64,000 nt of DNA from an uncultured Aquimarina sp. GTDB taxonomy: Bacteria; Bacteroidota; Bacteroidia; Flavobacteriales; Flavobacteriaceae. Where the stretch lies: assembly GCA_947503835.1 (NCBI GenBank), contig CANNFM010000003.1, positions 124,001 to 188,000 of the forward strand, read 5' to 3'. The translations under genes and the position numbers were made by a program. Below the pieces are notes generated by a model, which was given only the letters and a program-made list of their open reading frames with translations, was not told where the DNA came from and searched no databases. How positions within the stretch are numbered: position 1 is the stretch's first letter; each line of letters begins with the position of its first letter. This document shows, in pieces, positions 14,840 through 23,510 of this stretch.

Positions 14840-15000
14840 CCCGATCGCTCGGATATGATAGCGCGGATTTGCAATCCGTGCCAAGTATGAGTAGGGATGT
14901 CCTTCAATGAATAACGAAAAGCTAAGCTAGAAATAGTTTAGCTTTTGTACTTTAGAGGTTTGTTTTACACGGATTTAAGGTACAAATCCGCGCGATCGGG
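14840..15000. repeat. REPIN-like inverted-repeat element C (161 bp)
   Basis: Same layout as A and B. The left hairpin at 14861-14881 has loop TGC (GCGCGGATT, TGC, AATCCGTGC). The right end has a 6-base TTAAGG insertion. The next bases (15001-15020, CCTACGGATTTAAGGCACAG) repeat part of that end. Confidence 0.8.
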
Positions 15001-15090
15001 CCTACGGATTTAAGGCACAGACTAGCGGCAGCGAGTGTCTTGTCCCAAAAAAAGTTTATATATTTTGCGAATGCATATAGAACAAAAAAC

Positions 15091-15290
15091 ACTCATGCAC
15101 GAGTATATTTGACTCGTGCTCGAGTATAAAACACTCAAACTTGAGCAAAAAACATTCAAACTTGAGTATAAAACACTCGTGCTTGAGTGAAAAAGACTCA
15201 AACTTGAGTATAAAACACTCGTGCTCGAGTATAAAAGACTCAAACTTGAGTGAAAAAGACTCAAAGTTGAATATAAAACATTCAAAAATC
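15091..15290. repeat. 21-bp tandem repeat of imperfect palindromes
   Basis: Nine full units of exactly 21 bp start at 15091, 15112, 15133, 15154, 15175, 15196, 15217, 15238 and 15259, with a partial tenth unit at 15280. Each holds a 14-bp dyad of type ACTCAAACTTGAGT or ACTCGTGCTCGAGT and a 7-base AT-rich spacer. Two dyad versions roughly alternate. Because 21 is a multiple of three, both strands are open and encode heptads (KHSNLSI / KDSNLSE on plus, SSLSLFH / SSTSVLY on minus), but there is no promoter or family support for a protein. Bases 15001-15090 and 15291-15357 show nothing else. Confidence 0.85.
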
Positions 15291-15357
15291 TTTAACAGGT
15301 ATGCTTTGCAAATTCAGGAGATTTTGTAGCACTAGTCTTTTTATTCTAGATGCGTTG

Positions 15358-17133
15358 TTATATTCTGGCTTGATAGGTATATAAATCATAATATCTACCC
15401 TCTGCTGCAATAAGCTCTTCGTGAGTACCGCGTTCTGCAATATTTCCTGATTCGATGACCAGAATCTGATCAGCCTTTTTTATAGTACTTAATCGGTGTG
15501 CAATAACAAAAGTTGTTCTTCCTTTCATTAATTCTGCAAGACTCTTTTGGATCAAAGCTTCACTTTCGGTATCCAGGCTGGATGTAGCTTCATCGAGGAT
15601 AATAATTTTTGGATCGGCAAGTATAGCTCTTGCAATGGCAATTCGTTGTCGTTGTCCTCCTGATAATTTAACCCCGCGTTCACCAATTAAAGTATCTAAT
15701 CCATCGTCAAAACGATCCGTAAATTCATTTACATATGCTGCTTTTACCGCCTGTTGTAATTGCTCTTCTGTAGCATTAGGACGGGGAAATAAAATATTAG
15801 CACGAATAGTCCCTTCAAATAAAAATTCATCCTGCAGCACTACGCCTAGATTTCTTCGATAACTACTTAGGCTTATTTTAGAAAGGTCTTGCTGATCAAT
15901 AGTAATTTGCCCTGATTCAGGATTTAAAAAGGTGGCGGCTAAGCCCGCAATGGTTGATTTACCCGACCCAGAGCTCCCGACCAAAGCAGTGACTGTTCCT
16001 GATAAAGCTTCAAAACTGATATCATGCAGTACTTCTTTTCCTTTTTCATAAGAAAAAGAAACATGGTCAAAAATGATATCTCCTGTAATGCCATTAAGGT
16101 GTATCGTTCTGTTGGCCAGGTCTTCTTCGGGATCCATATTCATCAATTCTTCGGTACGATCCAAACCAGCTAAGGCTTCGGTTAATTGACTTCCTATATT
16201 ACTCATTTGCACAATAGGAGCGATCATAAAAGCTAAAACCATCGTAAAAAACAAGAAATCACCAGTAGTCATTGGATCAATGTCTTGCATCATATAATAT
16301 CCGCCAATACCCATGATTCCGGTAGAGGCTATACCCGCTAATAAAAATGTAGAAGAACTAGTCATTAAAGCGGTGGCGGTAAGACTCTTTTTTACATTTT
16401 GAAATAAACGATCAACACCTTTCTCAAAAATCTTATTTTCTTGCTCTTCTGCTCCAAACCCTTTGATCACACGAACACCAGCAAGTGTTTCGGTTAATCT
16501 GCCTTTTACTTCGGCATTGATTTCACCTCTAACCCTAAAAATAGGACGGATATACTTAAAAGCCTTTAAAGCAACCAAACCAAACAGGCTTACAGGAACT
16601 AAAACAAATAAAGTCATCCAGGGATTAATATAGATCAGTATTCCTAAAGAGACAATGGCTGTAAATGTTCCTCCGACCATTTGTACAAGGCCTGTACCGA
16701 TTAGGTTTCTTACTCCTTCTACATCACTCATTATCCTGGAGACCAAAGCTCCCGATTTAGTATTATCAAAAAAACTGATAGGTAACGAAAGTACTTTTTT
16801 CTGCACTTGGGCCCTAAGTTCTGAAATCAGATATTGTGCCTGTACACTCAAAATTCTGGTGAGTAAAAAGGAAGTAGTGGCCTGGATTAGTATGGCTCCA
16901 CCAACAATGATTAGCAGTTCATATAACTGCCCCATGTCTTTGCTTGGGATTACTTCATCGAGTAATGTTTTACTTTTCCACGGAAGTATGAGCCCTGCTA
17001 TTCTATTAAAAACAATCAATACTAAACCAATAAAAACGAGGTTACGTCTTGGCCAAATGATCGTTTTAAACGCCTTTGCCATGGTAATCTTTGGTTTCTT
17101 TTTAATAGTACTTTTATCTTTTAGTTCTTTCAT
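15358..17133 (-). CDS. MsbA-type ABC transporter, fused permease and ATPase
   Basis: A 591-aa half-transporter. Residues about 30-320 form the six-helix exporter domain. The C-terminal ATPase has Walker A GSSGSGKST (about 383), the signature LSGGQRQRIAIAR, Walker B IIILDEATSSLD and the H-loop IAHRLST. It exports lipid or drug-like substrates across the inner membrane as a homodimer; the exact substrate cannot be read. It follows the metallo-beta-lactamase gene after 2 bases, so both are probably on one transcript. Confidence 0.92.
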   Translation of the reverse strand: MKELKDKSTIKKKPKITMAKAFKTIIWPRRNLVFIGLVLIVFNRIAGLILPWKSKTLLDEVIPSKDMGQLYELLIIVGGAILIQATTSFLLTRILSVQAQYLISELRAQVQKKVLSLPISFFDNTKSGALVSRIMSDVEGVRNLIGTGLVQMVGGTFTAIVSLGILIYINPWMTLFVLVPVSLFGLVALKAFKYIRPIFRVRGEINAEVKGRLTETLAGVRVIKGFGAEEQENKIFEKGVDRLFQNVKKSLTATALMTSSSTFLLAGIASTGIMGIGGYYMMQDIDPMTTGDFLFFTMVLAFMIAPIVQMSNIGSQLTEALAGLDRTEELMNMDPEEDLANRTIHLNGITGDIIFDHVSFSYEKGKEVLHDISFEALSGTVTALVGSSGSGKSTIAGLAATFLNPESGQITIDQQDLSKISLSSYRRNLGVVLQDEFLFEGTIRANILFPRPNATEEQLQQAVKAAYVNEFTDRFDDGLDTLIGERGVKLSGGQRQRIAIARAILADPKIIILDEATSSLDTESEALIQKSLAELMKGRTTFVIAHRLSTIKKADQILVIESGNIAERGTHEELIAAEGRYYDLYTYQARI

Positions 17134-17135
17134 TT

Positions 17136-17888
17136 TTAATGTTTGACTTTAAATAGAGAAATGGTATAATCAAGCAAACTTTGATCGCCATGTTTACCAT
17201 GCCCCGGAATTACAACTTTTACTTCTGGATAGGCTTTTTTGATTTTAGAGATCGTATTTGACCATTCATTGATGTTTGCATCGGCTAGGTTACCTTTTTT
17301 AGCATCAAGACTTTTAATCATGCACCCACCAAATATTATTTTTTCATCCGGAAAATAGGATATGATATTATCCGATGTATGCGCTTCACCAAAAAATGTA
17401 TTCATGATCGACTTTTTTCCTAAAGTTAATTCCAGATCATTTTCAAACACACGATCCGGAGCATCATATTTTTGCATGTGCATGTACGTAGCTGTTTTTT
17501 TAGAAGCAATGCAAGGAATATTGTTGTTTTTGAAAACATCCATGCCTTCATTGCAATCTCTATGGAAATGATTGAATACTACACCTTTTATGGTAACTTT
17601 CTGGTCATTTTGAAGCCAATCAATTAATTCAGCCGTTGCCAGATCGTTTGCAGGGGTGTCAAAAACATAAGCTTCATTATTATGTAGATAAATAAATCCA
17701 TTACACGGGTAGATAGACCCACTCTCTAAAGTAATAGATGAAACATGAATGTAACTATGATCATTAATTTTTGTAAGCTGTAAATCTTCAGAGATATAAA
17801 TAGTTTCTGATGACTTGTTTTTGTTACAAGAAGCAAAGCTTAGGCATAAAATAAATACTAAGAATAGTTTAATCGATGTTTTTATCAT
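17136..17888 (-). CDS. Subclass B1-like metallo-beta-lactamase, lipoprotein
   Basis: A 250-aa protein with a lipoprotein signal (LCLSFASC). All six B1 zinc ligands are visible: H107, H109 and D111 in NHFHRDC, H170 in GEAHTSDN, C189 in FGGCMIKS and H230 in IPGHGKHGD. The substrate-binding Lys after GGC and an NLADAN segment also fit B1 enzymes of the BlaB type. Inserted residues and the HFHRDCNEG spelling (usual form HFHDDxxGG) mark it as divergent. It may hydrolyse carbapenems, or it may have another hydrolase role. The anchored form suggests the outer or inner membrane face of the periplasm. The start overlaps the upstream gene by 20 bases. Confidence 0.82.
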   Translation of the reverse strand: MIKTSIKLFLVFILCLSFASCNKNKSSETIYISEDLQLTKINDHSYIHVSSITLESGSIYPCNGFIYLHNNEAYVFDTPANDLATAELIDWLQNDQKVTIKGVVFNHFHRDCNEGMDVFKNNNIPCIASKKTATYMHMQKYDAPDRVFENDLELTLGKKSIMNTFFGEAHTSDNIISYFPDEKIIFGGCMIKSLDAKKGNLADANINEWSNTISKIKKAYPEVKVVIPGHGKHGDQSLLDYTISLFKVKH

Positions 17889-18435
17889 TTGGTATAGAGG
17901 AAGTTTTTTTCTTTTTTAGATATCGCATTGCTAAGATATACATCCCAGCCGGAATTCCGATCCAGATCAATTCACTTAACAATACTTTAATGCCCCAGAT
18001 ACCAAAAAATTTACTGAAGCCGATGGGCGAAACCTGTATGGGTCTCCATGGAAAGAAATATCGTGTATCATCAATAGGGGAGAAAAATGCAATGCCCAAT
18101 CCTCCCGAGGTCATTGCATCTAATATACCATGCGAAGCTGTACAGATGGTAAAATAAAGAATTAAAGAGAGCCCTGCTTTATAAAAGAATTGTTTATTGT
18201 AAAAAATAAAGGTGACTAAGACTCCAAGGAGTAACGCAAATACAAGTGAATGCGAAAACCCTCGATGTCCCCAAAAATCTTCATAGGCAATACCAAATTT
18301 AAAACCGATTACATCGGCATCGGGTAGAATCGAACAAGCCATACCGAGAAGCCAAAATTTATAGGTTGTAATCTCTTTGGAAAACGTTTTTCCTAAAGCA
18401 AATGCTGTAAGTCCATGTGCAAAGATTGAAGCCAC
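17869..18435 (-). CDS. YdjM-like membrane-bound metal-dependent hydrolase
   Basis: A 188-aa integral membrane protein with the family marks MASIFAHGLTAFALGK, SILPDADVIG, HRGFSHSLVF and TASHGILDAMT, whose His and Asp residues would bind a metal at the membrane. Four to five hydrophobic segments are visible. In E. coli the YdjM (LexA-regulated) relative has no defined substrate. The gene is part of a minus-strand run and overlaps the lactamase gene. Confidence 0.85.
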   Translation of the reverse strand: MASIFAHGLTAFALGKTFSKEITTYKFWLLGMACSILPDADVIGFKFGIAYEDFWGHRGFSHSLVFALLLGVLVTFIFYNKQFFYKAGLSLILYFTICTASHGILDAMTSGGLGIAFFSPIDDTRYFFPWRPIQVSPIGFSKFFGIWGIKVLLSELIWIGIPAGMYILAMRYLKKKKTSSIPNDKNID

Positions 18436-18468
18436 GATGTATACGATTGAAATATTGATAAATAAAGG

Positions 18469-19230
18469 CTACGTTTTTTTGGTAGCTCTCGATTTTTGCT
18501 GTTTTTTATTCCTGACATAAATTAATTTAGAACGTCCTTTTGAAGCTTCTCGTTGTTCTATTTCAAAATTTTTGATGGATTTGATCAAGGGAGTTAGTTT
18601 TTGAAACCCATAATTTCTAGAATCAAAATTGGGTTGCTTTTTTTGTAGAAGACTTCCAACATCTCCTAAAAAAGCCCAACCATCATCATCTGCCAAATCT
18701 GATATCGTATTCGAAATTAGTCTAATATCTTTTGCAGTTATTGTATCAACGTTACTCTTGGCTGTAGGTTTACTATCTGTAGATTCGTTTTCTTCGGCCT
18801 CATGCTTTAGTATTTCGAGGTAAATGAATTTATCGCAAGCAACAATAAAAGGGTTTGGTGTTTTCTTTTCGCCTATCCCAAAAACTTTCATTCCGGCTTC
18901 ACGTAGCCTTGTCGCCAAACGAGTAAAATCACTATCACTAGAAACCAGGCAAAAACCATTAACTTTTTCAGAATATAGAATATCCATGGCATCAATAATC
19001 ATTGCAGAATCTGTGGCATTTTTACCTTTTGTATATCCATATTGCTGGATAGGTGTAATTGCATTTTCAAGAAGTATTTTCTTCCACTTCGTGAGGTCTG
19101 GTTTGGTCCAGTCTCCATAAATTCTTTTGATGGTGGGATTACCATATTTAGCAATTTCTTCCATCATTTCTTTGATGTAGGTTGATGGGATATTATCACC
19201 GTCGATGAGTACTGCAAGATTTAGATCCAT
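18469..19230 (-). CDS. NYN-domain (LabA-like) protein with OST-HTH/LOTUS domain
   Basis: A 253-aa cytoplasmic protein. Residues 1-145 are a PIN-like NYN nuclease domain (AVLIDGDNIPSTY, YGDWTKPDLTKW, KNATDSAMIIDAMDIL, FCLVSSDSDFTRLATRLREAG) with the expected acidic residues. Residues about 165-245 form an OST-HTH/LOTUS RNA-binding domain (DIRLISNTISDLADDDGWAF). The basic tail (KKQQKSRATKK) would bind nucleic acid. Likely an RNA-processing or RNA-binding factor. Confidence 0.85.
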   Translation of the reverse strand: MDLNLAVLIDGDNIPSTYIKEMMEEIAKYGNPTIKRIYGDWTKPDLTKWKKILLENAITPIQQYGYTKGKNATDSAMIIDAMDILYSEKVNGFCLVSSDSDFTRLATRLREAGMKVFGIGEKKTPNPFIVACDKFIYLEILKHEAEENESTDSKPTAKSNVDTITAKDIRLISNTISDLADDDGWAFLGDVGSLLQKKQPNFDSRNYGFQKLTPLIKSIKNFEIEQREASKGRSKLIYVRNKKQQKSRATKKT

Positions 19231-19236
19231 AAAAAA

Positions 19237-19734
19237 TTATTTTCTTTTACTGTAAATATCTGTCCACATTTTTCTCCATATTTTCCAGGATGTATCTTGT
19301 TGTTTTTTATATACCGTAGTACTAATACCTTTCTGGATCATTCCGAATTGGATTGTATCTTTTTGGTAAGACCAGTCCAATAGGGTAGTGTGTGTTGTTA
19401 TTGCTAAAGAATCTTTAATATCCAGATTGAGTAGTTCTGTTTCGTAAGTATTAATAGTCGTAATAGAGCTATCTTTAGGAAACCAAAAACTTCTGATTTC
19501 CTCCTTGCCTTCAATAGGTTTTAACGAGTTAGGTTGTATCCTTGCATTATTTTCAAAAAGAGACATGATTTGTTCTTCACTCATGTTTTTCCATCCATTA
19601 ACATACTTGTCATGAATAGTATGTATTGCATCTTTATTATTATCTATAATCAGTGTTGTGTCTTCGGTAGCTTCGGTATGTTGTTTACATCCCACTAGTA
19701 TAAAAAATAGGATGATAACTGATAGAGTTTTCAT
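19237..19734 (-). CDS. NTF2/SnoaL-like lipoprotein
   Basis: A 165-aa protein with a lipoprotein signal (FFILVGC). The body (AIHTIHDKYVNGWKNMSEEQ ... WRKMWTDIYS) fits the cone-shaped NTF2-like fold used by SnoaL and DUF4440-type proteins, which bind small ligands or act as hydrolases. No catalytic set can be named. It is tightly packed between the NYN and helicase genes. Confidence 0.65.
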   Translation of the reverse strand: MKTLSVIILFFILVGCKQHTEATEDTTLIIDNNKDAIHTIHDKYVNGWKNMSEEQIMSLFENNARIQPNSLKPIEGKEEIRSFWFPKDSSITTINTYETELLNLDIKDSLAITTHTTLLDWSYQKDTIQFGMIQKGISTTVYKKQQDTSWKIWRKMWTDIYSKRK

Positions 19735-19736
19735 GC

Positions 19737-21092
19737 TTATCTTCTTTTGTTCTTGTTCTTTAAATTATAGGTTTTATCACCTTTTGTCTTCGGTTTTTTG
19801 TATTTCTTTTTGATTTCACGCTGATACGACCCTCCTTGGTTTACTTTTTTGTTTTTTTCTTTCTTTTCGTGAAAAGAAGCCCCGACTTCATCATTAGGTC
19901 GTTTGTGCGGATTGTTAATTTCTTTTATTTTGGGTTGCTCTTCAGGAGTGAGTTGATCCGAAATTTCGACTTCTTTGGGCAATTCAAGTTGCTCGATGTT
20001 CATTTCCATTAAATTCTCGATAGCATCCAGGTGTTCTTGTTCTTTCTCGGTGGTAAGTACAAAAGAAACCCCTTGTTTTTCTGCACGTCCTGTTCTACCA
20101 ATACGATGCATATAATTTTCTGGATATTCTGGAGTGTCAAGGTTGATTACCTGGCTTACATTTTCTATATCAAGTCCTCTGGCCATGACATCGGTAGCAA
20201 TAAGTATTCGGTTTTCACCTTTTCTAAATTGCTCTATGCTACGTAGTCGGTAATTTTGTGTTTTGTTAGAATGTATAATACATATTTCATCGGCATAGTT
20301 TCGTTCTAACTGTTCGAACAATCGATCGGCTATTTTCTTAAAACCAACAAAAATCAATGTTTTGTGATAGGTTTCTTTGTCTGAAAGTAAGTGTTCTAAC
20401 AAATTAACCTTTGTATAAAAGTTAGGGACTTTATAGCCAAATTGCTGTATATTTTCCAGAGGCGTTCCACTTTTTGCAACTGATATTTTTTGAGGTGTGA
20501 CAAATGTTTCTGAAATCATTTGATCTACGTCATCTGTCATTGTAGCCGAGAACATAATGTTTTGTCGCTGTTGCGGAAGAATATCAAAAATATTCATTAA
20601 TTGATGTCTAAATCCTAAATCCAACATCACATCGACTTCATCAATAACTACTTTTTGAATAGATTTTAATTGTAAAACTCTACTTACGGCCAGGTCATAC
20701 AAACGCCCGGGTGTAGCTACAATAATATCCAATCCTTCAGATACAGCTTGCTTTTGTGTATTAATATTGGTGCCACCATATACACCAGTGATTCGCATAT
20801 TAATATAGGTCGATAGTTTTTCGATTTCGTCGACTACCTGTACCACTAATTCTCGCGTAGGAACCAATACTAAAACTCTTGGGTTTTGTTGAACAGAATA
20901 CTTTAACATTCTTAAAATTGGCAACATATAGGCATAGGTTTTACCAGTACCCGTTTGTGCTATACCTACGACGTCTTTGCCAGACATGACAACAGAAAAA
21001 GCCTGCTCCTGGATGGGAGTAGGAATTTCGAACCCCAAATCATCAAGGGCGTTAAGGAGTTGCGTGCTTAAATTTAAATCTCGAAAAGTCAA
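19737..21092 (-). CDS. DEAD-box RNA helicase (RhlE-like)
   Basis: A 451-aa helicase with motif I AQTGTGKT, Ia PTRELVVQ, motif II DEVD in VIDEVDVMLDLGF (not DEAD), motif III SATM, and the C-terminal IATDVMARGLDIENV and HRIGRTGR. The lysine-rich tail after residue 385 is low-complexity and probably binds RNA. Such enzymes remodel ribosomal or messenger RNA. It is transcribed divergently from the FMN reductase. Confidence 0.92.
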   Translation of the reverse strand: MTFRDLNLSTQLLNALDDLGFEIPTPIQEQAFSVVMSGKDVVGIAQTGTGKTYAYMLPILRMLKYSVQQNPRVLVLVPTRELVVQVVDEIEKLSTYINMRITGVYGGTNINTQKQAVSEGLDIIVATPGRLYDLAVSRVLQLKSIQKVVIDEVDVMLDLGFRHQLMNIFDILPQQRQNIMFSATMTDDVDQMISETFVTPQKISVAKSGTPLENIQQFGYKVPNFYTKVNLLEHLLSDKETYHKTLIFVGFKKIADRLFEQLERNYADEICIIHSNKTQNYRLRSIEQFRKGENRILIATDVMARGLDIENVSQVINLDTPEYPENYMHRIGRTGRAEKQGVSFVLTTEKEQEHLDAIENLMEMNIEQLELPKEVEISDQLTPEEQPKIKEINNPHKRPNDEVGASFHEKKEKNKKVNQGGSYQREIKKKYKKPKTKGDKTYNLKNKNKRR

Positions 21093-21128
21093 TTGATTTA
21101 TTTTTTATCATGCAAAGGTAGCCTTATT

Positions 21129-21158
21129 TTGTGACTGTTTTCATTTTAGTTACTTTTG
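21129..21158 (+). promoter_or_regulatory. Promoter of the FMN reductase gene
   Basis: TTG at 21129-21131, then a 19-base gap, then TACTTTTG (21151-21158). This is a textbook match to the Bacteroidota -33/-7 pattern (TTTG ... TAnnTTTG), 20 bases before the ATG. Confidence 0.65.
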
Positions 21159-21177
21159 GTTTCTTAAGATCATCATA

Positions 21178-21714
21178 ATGAAAAAAATTCTTGCCTTTTC
21201 CGGTTCAAATAGTAGTACTTCTATCAATCATAAATTAGTAGAATTTGTAGCTTCAGAAATAAAAGATCACGAAGTAAAAGTCGTTAACTTAGTTAATTAC
21301 TCAATGCCAATGTATAGTGAGGATGAGGAAAAAAATGGATTTCCTGGAATGACTATGGGTTTAAAACAAGAAATTTCTGAGGTGGATGCCTTAATCATTT
21401 CGGTGAATGAGCATAATGGGAGTTGGAGTGCCTTTTTTAAAAATGTAATAGATTGGTTATCTCGTTTGGATCGTAACTTTTTAGAGGGGAAGAAAATATT
21501 GTTAATGAGCACTTCTCCTGGGAAAAGGGGAGGAATAGGTTCATTAGATTATGCAAAAAATGTGTTACCTAGATTTGGCGCCGAGATCATAGAAAGTTTT
21601 AGTTTTCCATCATTCTATGATAATTTTTCTATAGAATCTAATGGAATTACAGATGAAACACTATTATTGGGATTGAATGAAGTTCTCAGTACTTTTGCAC
21701 ATCAAATCAAATAA
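21178..21714 (+). CDS. NADPH-dependent FMN reductase family protein
   Basis: A 178-aa flavodoxin-fold protein. The FMN phosphate loop is FSGSNSSTSINHKL (residues 7-20) and the second flavin contact is SVNEHNGSWSAFFKNVIDWL. The LMSTSPGKRGG loop is also typical of the family. It reduces flavins, quinones or metals with NAD(P)H in the cytoplasm. pabB follows within 5 bases if its GTG start is used. Confidence 0.85.
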   Translation: MKKILAFSGSNSSTSINHKLVEFVASEIKDHEVKVVNLVNYSMPMYSEDEEKNGFPGMTMGLKQEISEVDALIISVNEHNGSWSAFFKNVIDWLSRLDRNFLEGKKILLMSTSPGKRGGIGSLDYAKNVLPRFGAEIIESFSFPSFYDNFSIESNGITDETLLLGLNEVLSTFAHQIK

Positions 21715-21718
21715 ACAA

Positions 21719-23029
21719 GTGCGAAGTATTAAAAAGTATACTTTAGAAAACCCTTTAGAATTTAAAACCAAAATATTGCTTTGGGCGCAACAGTTTGAAG
21801 ATGTGGTTTGGTTGGATTCTAATCATTATGCACAACACTATTCTAGTTATGATGCCGTACTGGCGGTTGATGCTTTTACCTCTGTAAAAACAGATTATCA
21901 AAATGGTTTTGATGCTCTAAAAGAGTACCAGGAACAAACTGCCGATTGGATTTTTGGATATCTTTCTTATGATCTAAAAAATGATGTAGAGCATCTTGTT
22001 TCTAAAAATGTAGATGAACTTCATTTTCCGGATCTTTATTTTTTTCAGCCAAAAAGGTTGTTCCTGATCAAAAATAATACTCTAGAAATGCATTATCTAA
22101 GAATGGTAGATGATGAAATGGAGGAAGATTTTGAGTTGATTCAAACTTTTGTTGACTCGACAAAAATGCCTCAAAAAGAAGAACCTCCATGTGGTAAAGT
22201 CAAAATAAGCCTGAGAATAACAAAAGATGTCTATAAAGAGAAGGTAAATACGATGTTAGAGCATATTCATCGTGGGGATATATACGAAGCCAATTTTTGC
22301 CAGGAGTTTTTTGCAAAAGGAAATTGTATAGATCCTTTACAGACCTATCATCATCTTAATGATATTTCAAGACCTCCTTTTGCTACTTTTTTCAAAATGA
22401 ATCATCGGTATTTATTGTCGGCATCTCCAGAACGATATATACGAAAAGAAGGCTCCAAAATTATTTCTCAACCTATTAAAGGAACAGCCAAAAGATCTCT
22501 GGATGAAAAAGATGATCAAAAGCTCATCGAGGAACTTAAAAATGACCCTAAAGAACGCTCAGAGAATATAATGATTGTGGATTTGGTAAGAAATGATTTA
22601 TCACGAACCGCAATAAAAGGCTCGGTTGAGGTAGAAGAATTGTGTAACGTATATTCTTTTAAGCAAGTTCACCAGATGATATCGACTATAATTTCGGAGG
22701 TTGATATAGCCACCTCTCCGGTTGATGTGATCAGATCAACATTCCCAATGGGAAGTATGACAGGGGCGCCTAAGATTTCTGCAATGCAAATCATAGAAAA
22801 CCTTGAGGAGTCTAAACGAGGTCTATACAGTGGTGCAATGGGATATTTTACACCCAACGGAGATTTTGATTTTAATGTTGTGATTCGAAGCATTCTTTAT
22901 AATGAAGAACAACAGTACGTTTCTTATACCGTCGGGGGGGCGATCACTGCCAAATCTGATCCCGATAAAGAATACGAAGAGTGCTTACTAAAAGCAAAAG
23001 CCATGCGAGAAGTTTTAGAAGGGGTGTAG
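21719..23029 (+). CDS. pabB: Aminodeoxychorismate synthase component I
   Basis: A 436-aa chorismate-binding enzyme making 4-amino-4-deoxychorismate for folate. It has the family blocks ISQPIKGTAKRS, NIMIVDLVRNDLSRTA, MGSMTGAPKISAMQIIE and RGLYSGAMGYF in the C-terminal catalytic domain. I chose GTG at 21719 because the resulting N-terminus (RSIKKYTLENPLEFKTKILL) fits flavobacterial homologues and leaves a 4-base gap to the previous stop. The in-frame ATG at 21677 would add 14 residues inside the preceding gene. Confidence 0.87.
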   Translation: MRSIKKYTLENPLEFKTKILLWAQQFEDVVWLDSNHYAQHYSSYDAVLAVDAFTSVKTDYQNGFDALKEYQEQTADWIFGYLSYDLKNDVEHLVSKNVDELHFPDLYFFQPKRLFLIKNNTLEMHYLRMVDDEMEEDFELIQTFVDSTKMPQKEEPPCGKVKISLRITKDVYKEKVNTMLEHIHRGDIYEANFCQEFFAKGNCIDPLQTYHHLNDISRPPFATFFKMNHRYLLSASPERYIRKEGSKIISQPIKGTAKRSLDEKDDQKLIEELKNDPKERSENIMIVDLVRNDLSRTAIKGSVEVEELCNVYSFKQVHQMISTIISEVDIATSPVDVIRSTFPMGSMTGAPKISAMQIIENLEESKRGLYSGAMGYFTPNGDFDFNVVIRSILYNEEQQYVSYTVGGAITAKSDPDKEYEECLLKAKAMREVLEGV

Positions 23030-23097
23030 AGTTTGCAGTAGTTAGTCAATAGTGTGCAGTCTGTATAATTTATTAAGAAGAAATTAACTTAACGAAG

Positions 23098-23467
23098 ATG
23101 AATCATAAAAACCTTTTTGGCTTACAAGAAATCTTTTGATTTGACAATGAAAATTTTTGAGATTACCAGAAGCTTTTCTAAAGAGGGGAAATATTCTTTA
23201 ACTGATTAAATTCAAAGATCATGTCCAATTGTTACAGCAAATATTTCAGAATCTTATAGAAAAAGGAACTATCCAAAACATTTTGTCAGTGAATTGTCAG
23301 ATCGTAATTCTGAAAATGCTGAAACTCAAACTTGGCCTGAGTTTTCTCTTGCTTGTGAATAGATTAATCAAACAACATTTAAAGACTTAAACTCCTTAAG
23401 TACAGAAGTAGGGAATCTTATAAATTATATGATTAATAATCCAGAGAAGTTTGGAGTTAAGAAATAA
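23098..23467 (+). pseudogene. Dead four-helix-bundle (S23-type) protein gene
   Basis: Translation from 23108 reads FLAYKKSFDLTMKIFEITRS, then FSKEGKYSLTD-stop-IQRSC, ISESYRKRNY, a second stop in LACE-stop-INQ, and ends in NYMINNPEKFGVKK. This is the typical S23/four-helix-bundle sequence of Bacteroidota. Defects are in-frame TAA (23207-23209) and TAG (23360-23362), probably from CAA and TAT/TAC codons, and a one-base shift near 23113 that separates the ATG at 23098 (MNHKN) from the rest. The open-frame quality is otherwise high, so the loss is recent. Confidence 0.85.
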
Positions 23468-23510
23468 CATTATAACTAAAACTGCTAACTGGCCACTTTT
23501 TACTGCTTAC

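Noticed and set aside
12744..15000. Three elements as an ordinary IS family
   Set aside because: At 143-161 bp they encode nothing, so they can only be non-autonomous elements or structural repeats.
15091..15290. Possible CRISPR array
   Set aside because: Units are continuous 21-bp tandem repeats with no unique spacers, and no cas genes lie nearby.
15022..15329. Overlapping open frames on both strands across the 21-bp repeats
   Set aside because: They exist because 21 is a multiple of three and the unit lacks stops. There is no promoter, no family match and the heptads are low-complexity.
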